Below, piece by piece: positions 28,774 through 37,920 of a DNA stretch of 64,000 nucleotides. The DNA comes from Leptolyngbya sp. PCC 7375 (GTDB lineage: Bacteria; Cyanobacteriota; Cyanobacteriia; Phormidesmidales; Phormidesmidaceae), in assembly GCF_000316115.1 (NCBI RefSeq), contig NZ_JH993795.1, positions 67,555 to 131,554 on the forward strand, read 5' to 3'. How positions within the stretch are numbered: position 1 is the first letter of the stretch; each line of letters opens with the position of its first letter. Made by a program: the position numbers and the translations under genes. The notes below the pieces were generated by a model, which saw nothing but the letters and a program-made list of their open reading frames with translations, was not told where the DNA came from and ran no database searches.

Positions 28774-29349
28774 TTACTCAGGAAAGGAGGTCAGGGCTGA
28801 ATTGGCCATGGAGATAACGTCGGCATTTGGGGCCATTTCAATGGCAAAGAGATAACGAATGCCATCACGCTCAAAAATGACTTCGGTATTGCCTGGATTG
28901 GCATAGGAATACCAGGGCAGAACTGTTGCTTCGGAGTTATCAGAAAGCGTGACGGTTTCAATCGGGTCGGGTGAGATGTGGGGGGCTTCCGCTAGTACTT
29001 CGGTGCGCTCGGTAATCAACTCATCAAGTGAGTCTGGCTTAAAGTGAGAGACGGTAGAACCGATGCGATAGCCTTGGACACGGGCATAGTTACAAAAGCC
29101 TGCATCGGCGCAGTTTTCTGTGAATCCATAGGCCACATAGTAGCCATCGGGACCGGTGTAAATAATCTCGGGATAGAGAGGACTCTCAATGGCCAGCACC
29201 GTCTCATCCGGTATCAGAACGGGGATTTGCGTTTCTGATTGAATCGCCTCAACGGTGACTTCGTTAGACTGAGCCAAGAGTGATGACCCTGTAAATAAGA
29301 CAACCACGCAGGCTGTCAGGATAAGGAGTGATTTCGTGGGTAATCTCAT
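28774..29349 (-). CDS. Small secreted protein of the conjugation operon
   Basis: 191 residues from the ATG at 29349 (MRLPTKSLLILTACVVVLFT); the longer frame uses a TTG at 29370. A signal peptide ends near SSLLAQS. The mature part has GFTENCADAGFCNYARVQGY with two cysteines that could pair, and ends DVISMANSALTSFPE. That ending resembles the neighbouring upstream protein (DLIAIANSMIDNQ), so the two are probably paralogues. Unknown function; the position next to the coupling protein and cell-wall hydrolase suggests a periplasmic transfer component. Confidence 0.65.
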   Translation of the reverse strand: MRLPTKSLLILTACVVVLFTGSSLLAQSNEVTVEAIQSETQIPVLIPDETVLAIESPLYPEIIYTGPDGYYVAYGFTENCADAGFCNYARVQGYRIGSTVSHFKPDSLDELITERTEVLAEAPHISPDPIETVTLSDNSEATVLPWYSYANPGNTEVIFERDGIRYLFAIEMAPNADVISMANSALTSFPE

Positions 29350-29356
29350 GGTGTGC

Positions 29357-29839
29357 CTATTGGTTATCAATCATGGAGTTTGCGATCGCAATCAAATCAT
29401 CAGGCGCAGCCCAACCCCCAACGTAGTAATTAATCTCTTCAATTAAGAATGAGAGTTCGGGTGGTTCCTCATCGGTTTCACCTGCCGGAAGAAAATAGCC
29501 GACAACTTGATTGTTGAGGGCAATTTGCTGAACCGGCTCTGATGACAGAGTGTCGATACGTTTACTGCCTTCACCCGCTGCGATCGCAACGGTTTGAAAT
29601 TCATTAATGTCAATGGAGAGTAGATGGTGAGACGCACTAGAGCTGGTCTCGACCCCAGTAAATTCAAAGGGAATTTCAGCAGGCAGCAGTGGTGCTGACC
29701 AATCGGATAACACCTGTTGATAGGCGCTTTCTAATCCTGGCGGTGTCTCAAAGGCATGAACGGGTGACAACTGCATGACGACAATTGCGGCTGAGATTAT
29801 GAGGAATGACAGAAATTTAATGGGTCTTATATGTTTCAT
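29357..29839 (-). CDS. Small secreted protein, paralogue of its downstream neighbour
   Basis: 160 residues. A clear signal peptide (FLSFLIISAAIVVMQLSPVH) is followed by AFETPPGLESAYQQVLSDW. The domain is beta-rich and ends in a short helix DDLIAIANSMI like that of the next protein. It lies seven bases before the next start. No family recognised. Confidence 0.65.
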   Translation of the reverse strand: MKHIRPIKFLSFLIISAAIVVMQLSPVHAFETPPGLESAYQQVLSDWSAPLLPAEIPFEFTGVETSSSASHHLLSIDINEFQTVAIAAGEGSKRIDTLSSEPVQQIALNNQVVGYFLPAGETDEEPPELSFLIEEINYYVGGWAAPDDLIAIANSMIDNQ

Positions 29840-29882
29840 GATTTCTTGCGGAGTACGTGTTGTTGTGACAAATCGCTGTGTT

Positions 29883-32528
29883 CTAAGACGAGGGTGATGT
29901 GGGTACCTCCTCAGATTCCGTGATCCCTAATGGAGCCGCCTCGATCGAGCCAATGGCCCCTGTGGATAGATCGATCGTGTTAATCGTGCCGGAACCGCCT
30001 GCGGTCTGAACCTGCAGGAATCCCCACGGATCCACAAACTGACCGTCGATTTTGACTTTGTAATCGAGATGGGCTCCTCGGGATAAAGTATCTTCTTGAC
30101 CAACGGCACCAATTTGGGTGCCAGCTCCCACACCCACGTTGCAATTGCCCAGTCCACATCCTGTTGCCGCTTGGACGGAGCTTAATGACAAGTGATTATA
30201 GCGCTGTTCAATTTGACGACCGAGGGAATCGGTGGTCATGACAACAACCTGAACGCTGGGTTCCCCAGTCGCACGGGCATTGCCAATTTGTTTCACGGAT
30301 ACGAGGGTGCCCTGGGAGACTGAGCTGACTGCGCCACCAGCACCGCCATTGGCCCGATAATCGAGGTCAATGCCGCCATGCCAGCCGTTTCTGTAGGCAC
30401 GATAGGCATCAAAGCGTTGAAAGTCAGCGAGCTGATAGGTGTTGAGTAAATCCTCAAGGGAGGTGTCGCCAAGAGGCGAGGAAACGGTGCCATCGCCTGG
30501 ACCACAGTTTGAAGCGGTTGCACCATCTGAGCGTTGAACGTCATTTGAATCGGCATCTTTGATGTACTCATAAATGTGACGACCATAGCCACCAATAGTC
30601 GAGCGGAGATCGCCGTCATTGATGATGCTTCGTGCGCCATTCCAGTCAAAGGAATCGCCATAGCCATAATCGTCCAGGCTGCGAGACGTAAAGATACCAT
30701 CGCGCATGCCGATTACCGTGGCCGGAGCAGCAACCGATGGATCCAGCATCTGATCTGGATTCTGGTAGGTATTCGTTCCCAGAATCTGGTCAATCTTTTG
30801 ATAGTTAGCGGCCCAGGTGATTTGGACATAGCCGCGACCATAGTAACGATGACCGGTGGCACTGTGGATAGCACCATAGTCTCCCGGCCCTGTGCGTCGT
30901 TGCCAGCCTGCTTCAAATTCTTCAATCGGTCCACGGAATAAGGCTTCATGACCCGTAGTTGCCAGGATGTAAGCAATGTGGGCCGGATCGGTGACCCCCT
31001 GCTCTAGAGCTGCACCGATGAGTAGGGGGGCATGCTCTCGGACACCGGCTTCATCCCAGCCCTGGCCAACAATTCGACCGTTGCGGTCATATAACGGCAC
31101 GGTAAGTAAGGCGTCAACAGCCCGGTCAACGATGTCGCCTGTGACACCGCCTGCGCCAGAGAAACAAGGATTTCGACTATAGCGATTGCCAGTACTTCCA
31201 TAGCGAGAATTGCCGTAGTTAAAATCATCTCCAGATAGCCTGATATCAGGGGGCGTTACTGGAAAGATTGCTTTCTCTTTGATTCTGCCAATGGGAATCC
31301 CTTTGGGCGTGGGAAAGACATAGGGGGTGCAGGTTTTGGCAAAAAAGATTGTCTTACAGGTACGAAATGAAATCGATACCTGGACCGACCCATCCGCTTC
31401 ATCAAGATCGTTAAACAAGACGCGAAAGCCTTTACCAAAGGGATGATTGCCTGCCGGACCTTTACAGCCAAAGGGAATACAAAGAATGCCATAGCCATCG
31501 GGGACCTGCTGGTCGCTGGTCATCCAGGCAAAGCCGCTAAGCCCCGAAGAGGGTGGAGCACCGACTTCATCGAGTTCCACATGGATACAGCCGCCCCCTT
31601 CACAGGGCTCACCATTAAATTTGTCGCCTTGGGTAACTCCACCGGAAACCACTCGTAGCCGATCATGCTCGGGTTCACCTAAGGGCATATCAAACCGGCC
31701 CATGCGGATAATCTCATTGAGAACGGGTGGTTTTGGAAAGGCGCTGAGGGTGAGTTTATCCGTGAGGCCAAGGGCTTCAAAATCACCCGCAAAAGCATTT
31801 TCGAGAGAATCCAGATCCTGGATTGAGGTGGCATTGAGTCCGGGAATATCGAGGACGCTCCACTGGTTGAGCTGGTCACCTAATTCTTTTAGCTGGATAT
31901 CAGCGAGAGCAGGGTTACTGCCACTGAGGAGTTCTTGGACAGAAACGGCTTTATCACCGCGTAGACTCAATATGGAGCTCATCTGTGAGCCAGCGTCTGG
32001 CAACCGTGCTTGATAGCTCTCTAGAGCAGCCATAACAACCGAATTTCGACGAACCGTGTCTCCTGCGAATTCAGGAATGGCTTCAGATAGTTCTCCCAGT
32101 GAGAGATTGCCGATAGCTTCTCCGTAGGCCAATAGTGGGACGTCTCCTAGAGACACGCCCGTCTGTTGAGCGATATCGCCGAGGCTCCATTCACCCACTC
32201 CAAAGGCCGTATCCAGCAAACTCATGTTGAGATAGTCCTGGCTGGCGACCCGATTGCCAGTCAGCATATGGGAAAGATTGATATTGGGTGCGATTTCACT
32301 CAGCTGCACCTGAGCGGTTTCATCGGAGAGATCGATGGGGGCAAAATCATCGATAGCCATTTGGGAGAGATCAAAGACTTCACCCTCAAGAACAGAGCCA
32401 TCATGTTGTTCAACTTGATAGAGCTCCGTGGGAGTGTAGTTCTGCGCCATAGCACTGGGTGGCATCAGGAGATACCCCAATGCAAACCAAATGAGACTTA
32501 GCAGTGTGATGAGACAAGAGCGAATCAT
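29883..32528 (-). CDS. VirB1-like cell-wall hydrolase with GH19 and M23 domains
   Basis: 881 residues with an N-terminal signal peptide (CLITLLSLIWFALGYLLMPP). Residues ~30-480 are a large region of unknown fold (repeated SLGDxxLxxL-type helices, then a cysteine-containing beta part). Residues ~500-680 are a GH19 chitinase/lysozyme-like domain: ILATTGHEALFRGPIEEFE carries the acidic catalytic residue and HRYYGRGYVQITWAANYQ is the family block. Residues ~735-850 are an M23/LytM peptidase: WHGGIDLD, RYNHLSL and GAHLDYKV are its metal-site motifs. Together they could cut glycan and peptide of peptidoglycan, opening the wall for the transfer channel, as VirB1 or TrbN do with one domain only. Confidence 0.85.
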   Translation of the reverse strand: MIRSCLITLLSLIWFALGYLLMPPSAMAQNYTPTELYQVEQHDGSVLEGEVFDLSQMAIDDFAPIDLSDETAQVQLSEIAPNINLSHMLTGNRVASQDYLNMSLLDTAFGVGEWSLGDIAQQTGVSLGDVPLLAYGEAIGNLSLGELSEAIPEFAGDTVRRNSVVMAALESYQARLPDAGSQMSSILSLRGDKAVSVQELLSGSNPALADIQLKELGDQLNQWSVLDIPGLNATSIQDLDSLENAFAGDFEALGLTDKLTLSAFPKPPVLNEIIRMGRFDMPLGEPEHDRLRVVSGGVTQGDKFNGEPCEGGGCIHVELDEVGAPPSSGLSGFAWMTSDQQVPDGYGILCIPFGCKGPAGNHPFGKGFRVLFNDLDEADGSVQVSISFRTCKTIFFAKTCTPYVFPTPKGIPIGRIKEKAIFPVTPPDIRLSGDDFNYGNSRYGSTGNRYSRNPCFSGAGGVTGDIVDRAVDALLTVPLYDRNGRIVGQGWDEAGVREHAPLLIGAALEQGVTDPAHIAYILATTGHEALFRGPIEEFEAGWQRRTGPGDYGAIHSATGHRYYGRGYVQITWAANYQKIDQILGTNTYQNPDQMLDPSVAAPATVIGMRDGIFTSRSLDDYGYGDSFDWNGARSIINDGDLRSTIGGYGRHIYEYIKDADSNDVQRSDGATASNCGPGDGTVSSPLGDTSLEDLLNTYQLADFQRFDAYRAYRNGWHGGIDLDYRANGGAGGAVSSVSQGTLVSVKQIGNARATGEPSVQVVVMTTDSLGRQIEQRYNHLSLSSVQAATGCGLGNCNVGVGAGTQIGAVGQEDTLSRGAHLDYKVKIDGQFVDPWGFLQVQTAGGSGTINTIDLSTGAIGSIEAAPLGITESEEVPTSPSS

Positions 32529-32549
32529 AGGACGAGTCCTGATTGCAGG

Positions 32550-33293
32550 TTAGTGAGCGCCCATGGCCGCCAGACGGTCAATCAAGGCACGGGAAACACC
32601 GGACTGTGAGATGGCATCATTGAGGGAGAGATTTCCGGACGATGCGAGGGCAAGAAAATTTTGAAGTTTGGACCATTCCGGGCTTTGGGTATCGATGAGT
32701 TGTTGCTGTTGAGCTTGCTGTAGACCTCGGCGAATCTCAGCTAGTCGCGTTTGAACCTGACGGCGGACGATTCCCGGTGGTTCATAGGGCCTATCTGGAA
32801 CGATCTGAATAGCGGCGTAAGGTGTTGTGGCCTGGGGAATGACATCGAGGACAAAGGAATAGAGCACCTGTTGGTTTTGGGCATCAATGGCGACAATGGT
32901 CATCAGGGTGCTGTGTCCACGATCTGTCCCAGGAAACTGGTTTCCGGCATTGGCTGGAAAGTCGATGGCATTGGCCAGCTGTCGGATACGGATAACAGAG
33001 GCAGACCCACAGTCTCCCTGGTTGGTTTGGCCACAAAGAGGTGTATCTGTGTTGAAAACTAGGTGAGAGGGATCATCGAGCCACACGGATTGGATGCGAT
33101 GACCTGACGCGATAAATGACAGGGTGATGCTGTGACCTCTTGGGATAGAGAGCGTGGTTAAGGCAGCTCCATTACGGCCTTGGATTTGAGAGATGGAGAG
33201 TTCGAGTACCTGAAGTGCCTGGGCGGTAGGTGCTGAGATCGCAAGACTGGCCCAGGCAGCTGTGAGTGGGAGTAACGCTCTAAAACGGTTCAT
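32550..33293 (-). CDS. Secreted beta-rich protein, VirB9/TraK-like by position
   Basis: 247 residues with a signal peptide (LLPLTAAWASLAISAPTAQA). Residues ~27-160 are beta-rich (LSISQIQGRNGAALTTLSIP and SFIASGHRIQSVWLDDPSHL) with two cysteines (LCGQTNQGDC). The C-terminal ~75 residues are helical (RLAEIRRGLQQAQQQQLIDT). The gene lies between the VirB10-like gene and the wall hydrolase, where a VirB9 or TraK outer-membrane ring component is expected. Sequence similarity alone does not prove this. Confidence 0.55.
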   Translation of the reverse strand: MNRFRALLPLTAAWASLAISAPTAQALQVLELSISQIQGRNGAALTTLSIPRGHSITLSFIASGHRIQSVWLDDPSHLVFNTDTPLCGQTNQGDCGSASVIRIRQLANAIDFPANAGNQFPGTDRGHSTLMTIVAIDAQNQQVLYSFVLDVIPQATTPYAAIQIVPDRPYEPPGIVRRQVQTRLAEIRRGLQQAQQQQLIDTQSPEWSKLQNFLALASSGNLSLNDAISQSGVSRALIDRLAAMGAH

Positions 33294-33307
33294 GAGTGTC
33301 GCTCTCC

Positions 33308-34891
33308 TCAGATCTGCATCGGTTGATTGACAAAGAGCTGTACTGGAGTTCCGGCTGGGAGATACCAGGTTGACGGACGCTCAGCGAGATCTTCAATGGC
33401 CTGGTCATTGCGGTCGGCTAATCGTTCCGCTAAGGCACCGGCTCCCCCTTCAAGAACAGCGCCTAAAAAGTTTGGATCGTCATATTCAGTGGCGATGGTG
33501 CCTTGAAAATCTGAATTGATGACTGTAGAACTGCGAGGACGATTTAAGATGGTGCCGAGATTCGCCAAGCCACTGATGACAAAGAGACCCGCATCCATTG
33601 AGAAAATAGCTCCACCTGGATCGTTAAATCGATCGGCAACAAGAGGATTGCCATCCTTCCCACGAATGTGCAGATGTCCGTTAGGAATGGAATAGGACTG
33701 GTCATCTCGGAGGATGGCGAGAACATCCAGAGTGGCGACTCCAGATTCAGTATCCATCGGGGCTACGGTGACAACCAGCTGAGCGGCTCTTGGAAAGACA
33801 ATACGCTCGTCTGATGTCATCAAGGGTTCATTCAAGGTGACAATGTACTTGGGTGTATCTGGCGATCTGGAATTGGTCACCTGACTTCCATCTCCCGGCC
33901 ATAGGATGGGTGTTGTAACAGTCGCCGTTACGGTTGTTCCGACAGGAATGGTTTGAGTGGTGGGATGACGCATTCCAGGAATAGGTGTGTAGCCATTCAC
34001 ATAGGTACCGAGAGAGGATTCTGGTGTTTGGGCAACCGCTGGTGTGTTAGTTTCAGGAGCTGGAACACGGACAACTGGCTGTTGAGGTGTGGTCCCAGGG
34101 GATACAGTTCGTGCAGGACCAATGGTGGTTTGAGATTGGCGAGTGGCAGTAGGTTGTGATGTTTGGTTAGTCGTATTGGGACGAGCTGTGGGTTGAGTGC
34201 TGGATTGGGTATGGGCCACAAATTGCACTTGACCGACGGTGCCGGACTGGGCAAACTGTTGCCATTGCTCCCAAGGACCGATGGGTTCAGGCACTATCTG
34301 TACAGCCGGTTGCGGTTGAGGCGTTGGCCGGACAGGGGCTGGTTGAACTGGCGCGGGGCTTGGGACAGCGGGCGCAGGTTGTGGAACAGAGTGAGATGCT
34401 GTTGCTGTCTCTGTTGTGGATGATGTCTCTGCTGTTTCCTCTTTCGGGCTGTTATTTGAGGGTCCATCAGTGGCTTCGGTGAGCGGATCGCCGTCAAGAT
34501 CCTGCAAATCTTGGGCCTGATCTTTGAGCGCCACTTCAGTCCGTAATTCTCCCAGTTCGCCTTTTTCATCATGGGTAGGAGGTTCTAGAGAGAGCGTTAG
34601 CTGATCGTCTGCTTCATAGGTAGGCTCAGTGGGTTCATTGGTGGTAACGGTGACAGGACGAAAGATTTGGTTGGTGATCAACCCAACCAATAAGGCGACA
34701 ACAGAGACTCCGCCTGCAACAAAGAGAAGTTTGGTAGAGCCCATTTGGGAGAATCGACGAGGGCTGGGCTCATCCTCAGGATGATGGAACGCTCCATTGC
34801 CGTTGTCGGGTTCAGCGGTGGAGGTGGACTGATCAAAATTGACAAGCTGAGCCATCTCTCGATAGGCCGCGTCTTGGTGTAGATCGCTCAT
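33308..34891 (-). CDS. VirB10/TraB-like channel scaffold protein
   Basis: 527 residues. One transmembrane helix at about 49-68 (KLLFVAGGVSVVALLVGLIT) is followed by a long periplasmic proline/glutamine/threonine-rich stretch (~70-310), then a folded C-terminal domain. The block VGTTVTATVTTPILWPGDGS and the YIVTLNEPL / RAAQLVVTVAPMD strands are like the beta-barrel of VirB10/TrbI, and NGHLHIRGKDGNPLVADRF and TPVQLFVNQPMQI complete it. VirB10 spans both membranes and senses energy from the ATPases. It starts 15 bases after the VirB8-like gene. Confidence 0.75.
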   Translation of the reverse strand: MSDLHQDAAYREMAQLVNFDQSTSTAEPDNGNGAFHHPEDEPSPRRFSQMGSTKLLFVAGGVSVVALLVGLITNQIFRPVTVTTNEPTEPTYEADDQLTLSLEPPTHDEKGELGELRTEVALKDQAQDLQDLDGDPLTEATDGPSNNSPKEETAETSSTTETATASHSVPQPAPAVPSPAPVQPAPVRPTPQPQPAVQIVPEPIGPWEQWQQFAQSGTVGQVQFVAHTQSSTQPTARPNTTNQTSQPTATRQSQTTIGPARTVSPGTTPQQPVVRVPAPETNTPAVAQTPESSLGTYVNGYTPIPGMRHPTTQTIPVGTTVTATVTTPILWPGDGSQVTNSRSPDTPKYIVTLNEPLMTSDERIVFPRAAQLVVTVAPMDTESGVATLDVLAILRDDQSYSIPNGHLHIRGKDGNPLVADRFNDPGGAIFSMDAGLFVISGLANLGTILNRPRSSTVINSDFQGTIATEYDDPNFLGAVLEGGAGALAERLADRNDQAIEDLAERPSTWYLPAGTPVQLFVNQPMQI

Positions 34892-34906
34892 GGTTAATAT
34901 GGGGGC

Positions 34907-35761
34907 TTATTCAGTGAATTCTTGAAGCTGGAGATCTCGCATGCCGGTAATTTCTAACCCCGATAGCCGGACAGCGTAAATTGCGGCAGCTAGAGGAGTG
35001 AGCGTATTGGGTGCCGGTGGTGGGGGCACATCAATGGACTGAACGTAGATGCGTTTATTGAAGGGAACAGCGTTGCCGGTTGGCGTTTGGGGCGAATACA
35101 CCATCAAGTCGGCCACCACATCAATACTCCAGGCACCGGGCGTATCGGTTTGGGGTGCGGGATAGCCCACCTCACGGATTTTGAGAACTACTTCTTTGTG
35201 GCCTGCAAAGATCTCTTCTGGCGTCATGGTGGCCAGCTTTTGCAGGAACTCGGTGCGGAATTCTTCTTCCAGGGTGAAAGACGCCTGCCAGGCGGGTGTG
35301 GTGACTTTTTGGGTAAAGCCTTCGTCTAGGGTGACCTCAACGCCAGCATCTTGAGGGGCTGTGGTCGTTGACTCAAATTTGCTGGTTGGTTCAGAAGAGG
35401 GAAGATCGGCAGACCAGTTCATCAGATAGATGAGACTATCCGTGACAAATTTACGAATCACCTCCGGTTCACGGTCATGATTAGGCGTTTCGGCGACGCT
35501 GATGCTGGTGCCATCGGTGAGCTGAACTAAGGCTGCAGCTGGTTTCTTGGCTAAATGGCGTGTGTAGGAAACGTTAGACAGAATGAGGATGGCAATCAGC
35601 CCAGATAGACCAAGATTGGAGATGAGTAAGATCGCGAGAAAACTCTTTTGCCCAATTCGTGTCCAGTTGGTGCTTGATACGGGGTGTTGTCCATTGAGGT
35701 TGGTCACCGATGCTCCAAGAGAGGCATCCGCTGGCCGATGACTGTTGAGAAAACGCATCAT
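34907..35761 (-). CDS. VirB8/TraE-like inner-membrane protein
   Basis: 284 residues with one N-terminal transmembrane segment at about 40-64 (FLAILLISNLGLSGLIAILI) and a periplasmic domain. DREPEVIRKFVTDSLIYLMN starts the periplasmic part, and FTLEEEFRTEFLQKLATMTP and WSIDVVADLMVYSPQTPTG resemble the NTF2-like fold of VirB8-class proteins. The start overlaps the stop of the VirB6-like gene by four bases. Assignment rests on topology and order; TraE is the alternative name in F-type systems. Confidence 0.65.
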   Translation of the reverse strand: MMRFLNSHRPADASLGASVTNLNGQHPVSSTNWTRIGQKSFLAILLISNLGLSGLIAILILSNVSYTRHLAKKPAAALVQLTDGTSISVAETPNHDREPEVIRKFVTDSLIYLMNWSADLPSSEPTSKFESTTTAPQDAGVEVTLDEGFTQKVTTPAWQASFTLEEEFRTEFLQKLATMTPEEIFAGHKEVVLKIREVGYPAPQTDTPGAWSIDVVADLMVYSPQTPTGNAVPFNKRIYVQSIDVPPPPAPNTLTPLAAAIYAVRLSGLEITGMRDLQLQEFTE

Positions 35762-36879
35762 GATTTACCTCCAGGGTAGATATAGGAGCTGATACCAAAT
35801 GAGGCAATGCCGAATGTGAGCTGTTGAACGGTGGCGAGCATCCCATTGAAGACCGCCATGCCACCCCCTGCAGCCATGGCAAACGAGAGAACGGGCGCTA
35901 ATAGACCCAATAAAATCATGTTGACCATGGGATCTAGGGGACCGGCCTGATAAATCATGGTGACCAGCATGGCGGTGACCACGTTAAAACAGAGCTTGGC
36001 CAGACCTACAGAGAGAAATGAAATAATCCAGGCATAGAGGGCGATACCGCCGAGAGGTGAGAGCGTGAGTCCCAAAGCAATAGGGCCTAACATGGCTGTC
36101 AGGATAAAACTCAGCTCGACTAGATAGTGAAATGCATTTTGGAGCGCGGCTAAAAATGCCTCAATGGCCAAACTGATAAGGGGATTAACAACAGCACCTT
36201 TCAAGTTAGCGGCGAGAAGCGGGTTATCTCGTAAGTCTGAAATTGCTGTTTTAACCAGATTAGTGAGTCGATTTCCCCAGACCGTAGTGCCATATCGAGC
36301 ATTGAACCCATCGACGATAGCGGTTGCCTGTTGATGTCCCTGTTCTAGACAGGCGACTAGCTGTTCATTGTTGGTAATGCCGTTGCACTGAGCCCGCACA
36401 TCACGAATCGCTTTTTCAGCATTGCCATAGTCCAACACTTCATTGAGATGGGTCTCATAAACCAGGGATGCATTGGCGATTTCCAGGACCTGAGCATTGG
36501 TCTGGTTGATCAATGCTCGCATCGTGGTTGAAGTTTGCCGTAGCAAGCTGGCATCATTGCTAAGCAGAATGACAACGACCAGTGGCCAGACTAGCTGAGA
36601 CATGGCATCGTAGGATTCATCCGCCAGAGCGGCTCGGAGAAACTTGTACATAAAGAATCCGAGCGATAGCAGGGCAAATAACCGCCCGATATTGACCAGC
36701 GCAATGTAAATTTGACTGGGTTCACCAATAAACAACGTCCAGGACTCATCCCAGGCATTGGCCATTTGTTGAGACAGGGCCGTGCCACAGTTGAGGGCAA
36801 AGTCATTCTTATCGAAGAATGGACTGACGCATTCTTCCACTACCTCGGGTATTTGACTAAAGAGAATCGGATATAGCAT
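35758..36879 (-). CDS. VirB6/TrbL-like polytopic membrane protein
   Basis: 373 residues with hydrophobic helices at about 58-78 (IYIALVNIGRLFALLSLGFF), 95-110 (LVWPLVVVILL), 235-275, 277-305 and 315-350, i.e. five or more spans, with a periplasmic loop of about 120 residues containing two cysteines (RAQCNGITNNEQLVACLEQG). The glycine-rich C-terminal helices (LLGLLAPVLSFAMAAGGGMA) fit VirB6/TrbL proteins, which form the inner-membrane channel. Three-base spacing to the upstream gene and a 4-bp overlap with the downstream gene show coupling. Confidence 0.7.
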   Translation of the reverse strand: MLYPILFSQIPEVVEECVSPFFDKNDFALNCGTALSQQMANAWDESWTLFIGEPSQIYIALVNIGRLFALLSLGFFMYKFLRAALADESYDAMSQLVWPLVVVILLSNDASLLRQTSTTMRALINQTNAQVLEIANASLVYETHLNEVLDYGNAEKAIRDVRAQCNGITNNEQLVACLEQGHQQATAIVDGFNARYGTTVWGNRLTNLVKTAISDLRDNPLLAANLKGAVVNPLISLAIEAFLAALQNAFHYLVELSFILTAMLGPIALGLTLSPLGGIALYAWIISFLSVGLAKLCFNVVTAMLVTMIYQAGPLDPMVNMILLGLLAPVLSFAMAAGGGMAVFNGMLATVQQLTFGIASFGISSYIYPGGKS

Positions 36880-36881
36880 GG

Positions 36882-37907
36882 TTACCTCATCACATGAACT
36901 AACCGAGTAGTGCGGGCCGCATCTTCTGTGGCTCCGGCTGAAGTGGCCATGTCTCGCTGAATGGACTGATTGAGTTGTTGGTTGAGCAGCTGGAGGTTTT
37001 TGCCATTCACAAAGGTGCCGTCACGAATCTCACGACCAAAGTGAAGATCAAGGACTGATAGCTGAGTATTAATGGCATCCTGCTGCCGACCGTAGGCTAC
37101 TTGACTAGAGGTGGCGACCTGGAGAGATACCATGCCGGATAGGGCGGTTTTGAGCACATCTTGAGTGCTGGTTTGTTCGTTGGTAGAGGCCACGACTTGG
37201 TCAGCGGCTTCTGCCTGCTGGGCCAGGGCTTGAATGGATTGTTCAACCAGTGCTTTGGAGTTATCCGCTCCAGTTTGAGCTGCCGTGAGTCGTTGTTTGG
37301 TGGCCGCTTGCCCGTCTTCTGAGAGGCCAATAGCCGTCATCGCTTCAGTGAGGGTGCCAACGGCATCTACATTGGCGGCAACTGTCGGATTTACGCCCGG
37401 TGTGATGCTGGCTGATGCGCCACCGAGGACCGATAGAACCGGTGGTGTGTTTTCATCAGGGGTATTCGTGCCACCACCAGGGGTATTGTTGCCGCCAGGA
37501 CAGCTTTGAGGTAAGAAACAGTTCTCTCCGCCTAAAATATCGCCCAGAATGTCATCAAAGATCTCACCCGGATCAGGCAGGCCCATCTCTCCTAGGATGC
37601 TGCCGAGGTCGATAGTGCCGATATTGAAAATATCCTCTAGACCGCCGATGGAGAGATCTGGAATGCCCGCTGTAATATCGCCGAGGATACTGGAGATATC
37701 GGGTAGGTTGATACCGAGATCGCCAATGATATCGCCGAGGCCGCCAATATCGCCCAGGCCACCGGCACCGATGGACCCAAAGTCGATGTTGCCTGGAATC
37801 AGGCTGGCGTTAGCGGGGGATGTTGTAAGTGGCAATGATAAAAGACAGACGGCTGATAGAACGCCTATCAGCTGCCGTCGGGTGGGGTGACGGGATTGAG
37901 TTTTCAT
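36882..37907 (-). CDS. Secreted protein with aspartate-glycine repeats, VirB5-like by position
   Basis: 341 residues from ATG 37907 (MKTQSRHPTRRQLIGVLSAV); this gives a proper signal peptide and avoids overlap with VirB4. Residues ~35-150 are a run of irregular repeats such as GGLGDIGGLGDIIGDLGINL, rich in G, D, I and L. A PGGNNTPGGGTNTPDENTPP linker follows, and then ~180 residues of helical coiled-coil-like sequence (MTAIGLSEDGQAATKQRLTA, VVASTNEQTSTQDVLKTALS). VirB5 proteins are helical, minor pilus-tip components encoded near VirB4 and VirB6. The G/D repeat part is unusual for VirB5 and could bind calcium, though it is not a canonical RTX repeat. Confidence 0.6.
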   Translation of the reverse strand: MKTQSRHPTRRQLIGVLSAVCLLSLPLTTSPANASLIPGNIDFGSIGAGGLGDIGGLGDIIGDLGINLPDISSILGDITAGIPDLSIGGLEDIFNIGTIDLGSILGEMGLPDPGEIFDDILGDILGGENCFLPQSCPGGNNTPGGGTNTPDENTPPVLSVLGGASASITPGVNPTVAANVDAVGTLTEAMTAIGLSEDGQAATKQRLTAAQTGADNSKALVEQSIQALAQQAEAADQVVASTNEQTSTQDVLKTALSGMVSLQVATSSQVAYGRQQDAINTQLSVLDLHFGREIRDGTFVNGKNLQLLNQQLNQSIQRDMATSAGATEDAARTTRLVHVMR

Positions 37908-37920
37908 AGGAAGGTTTGGA

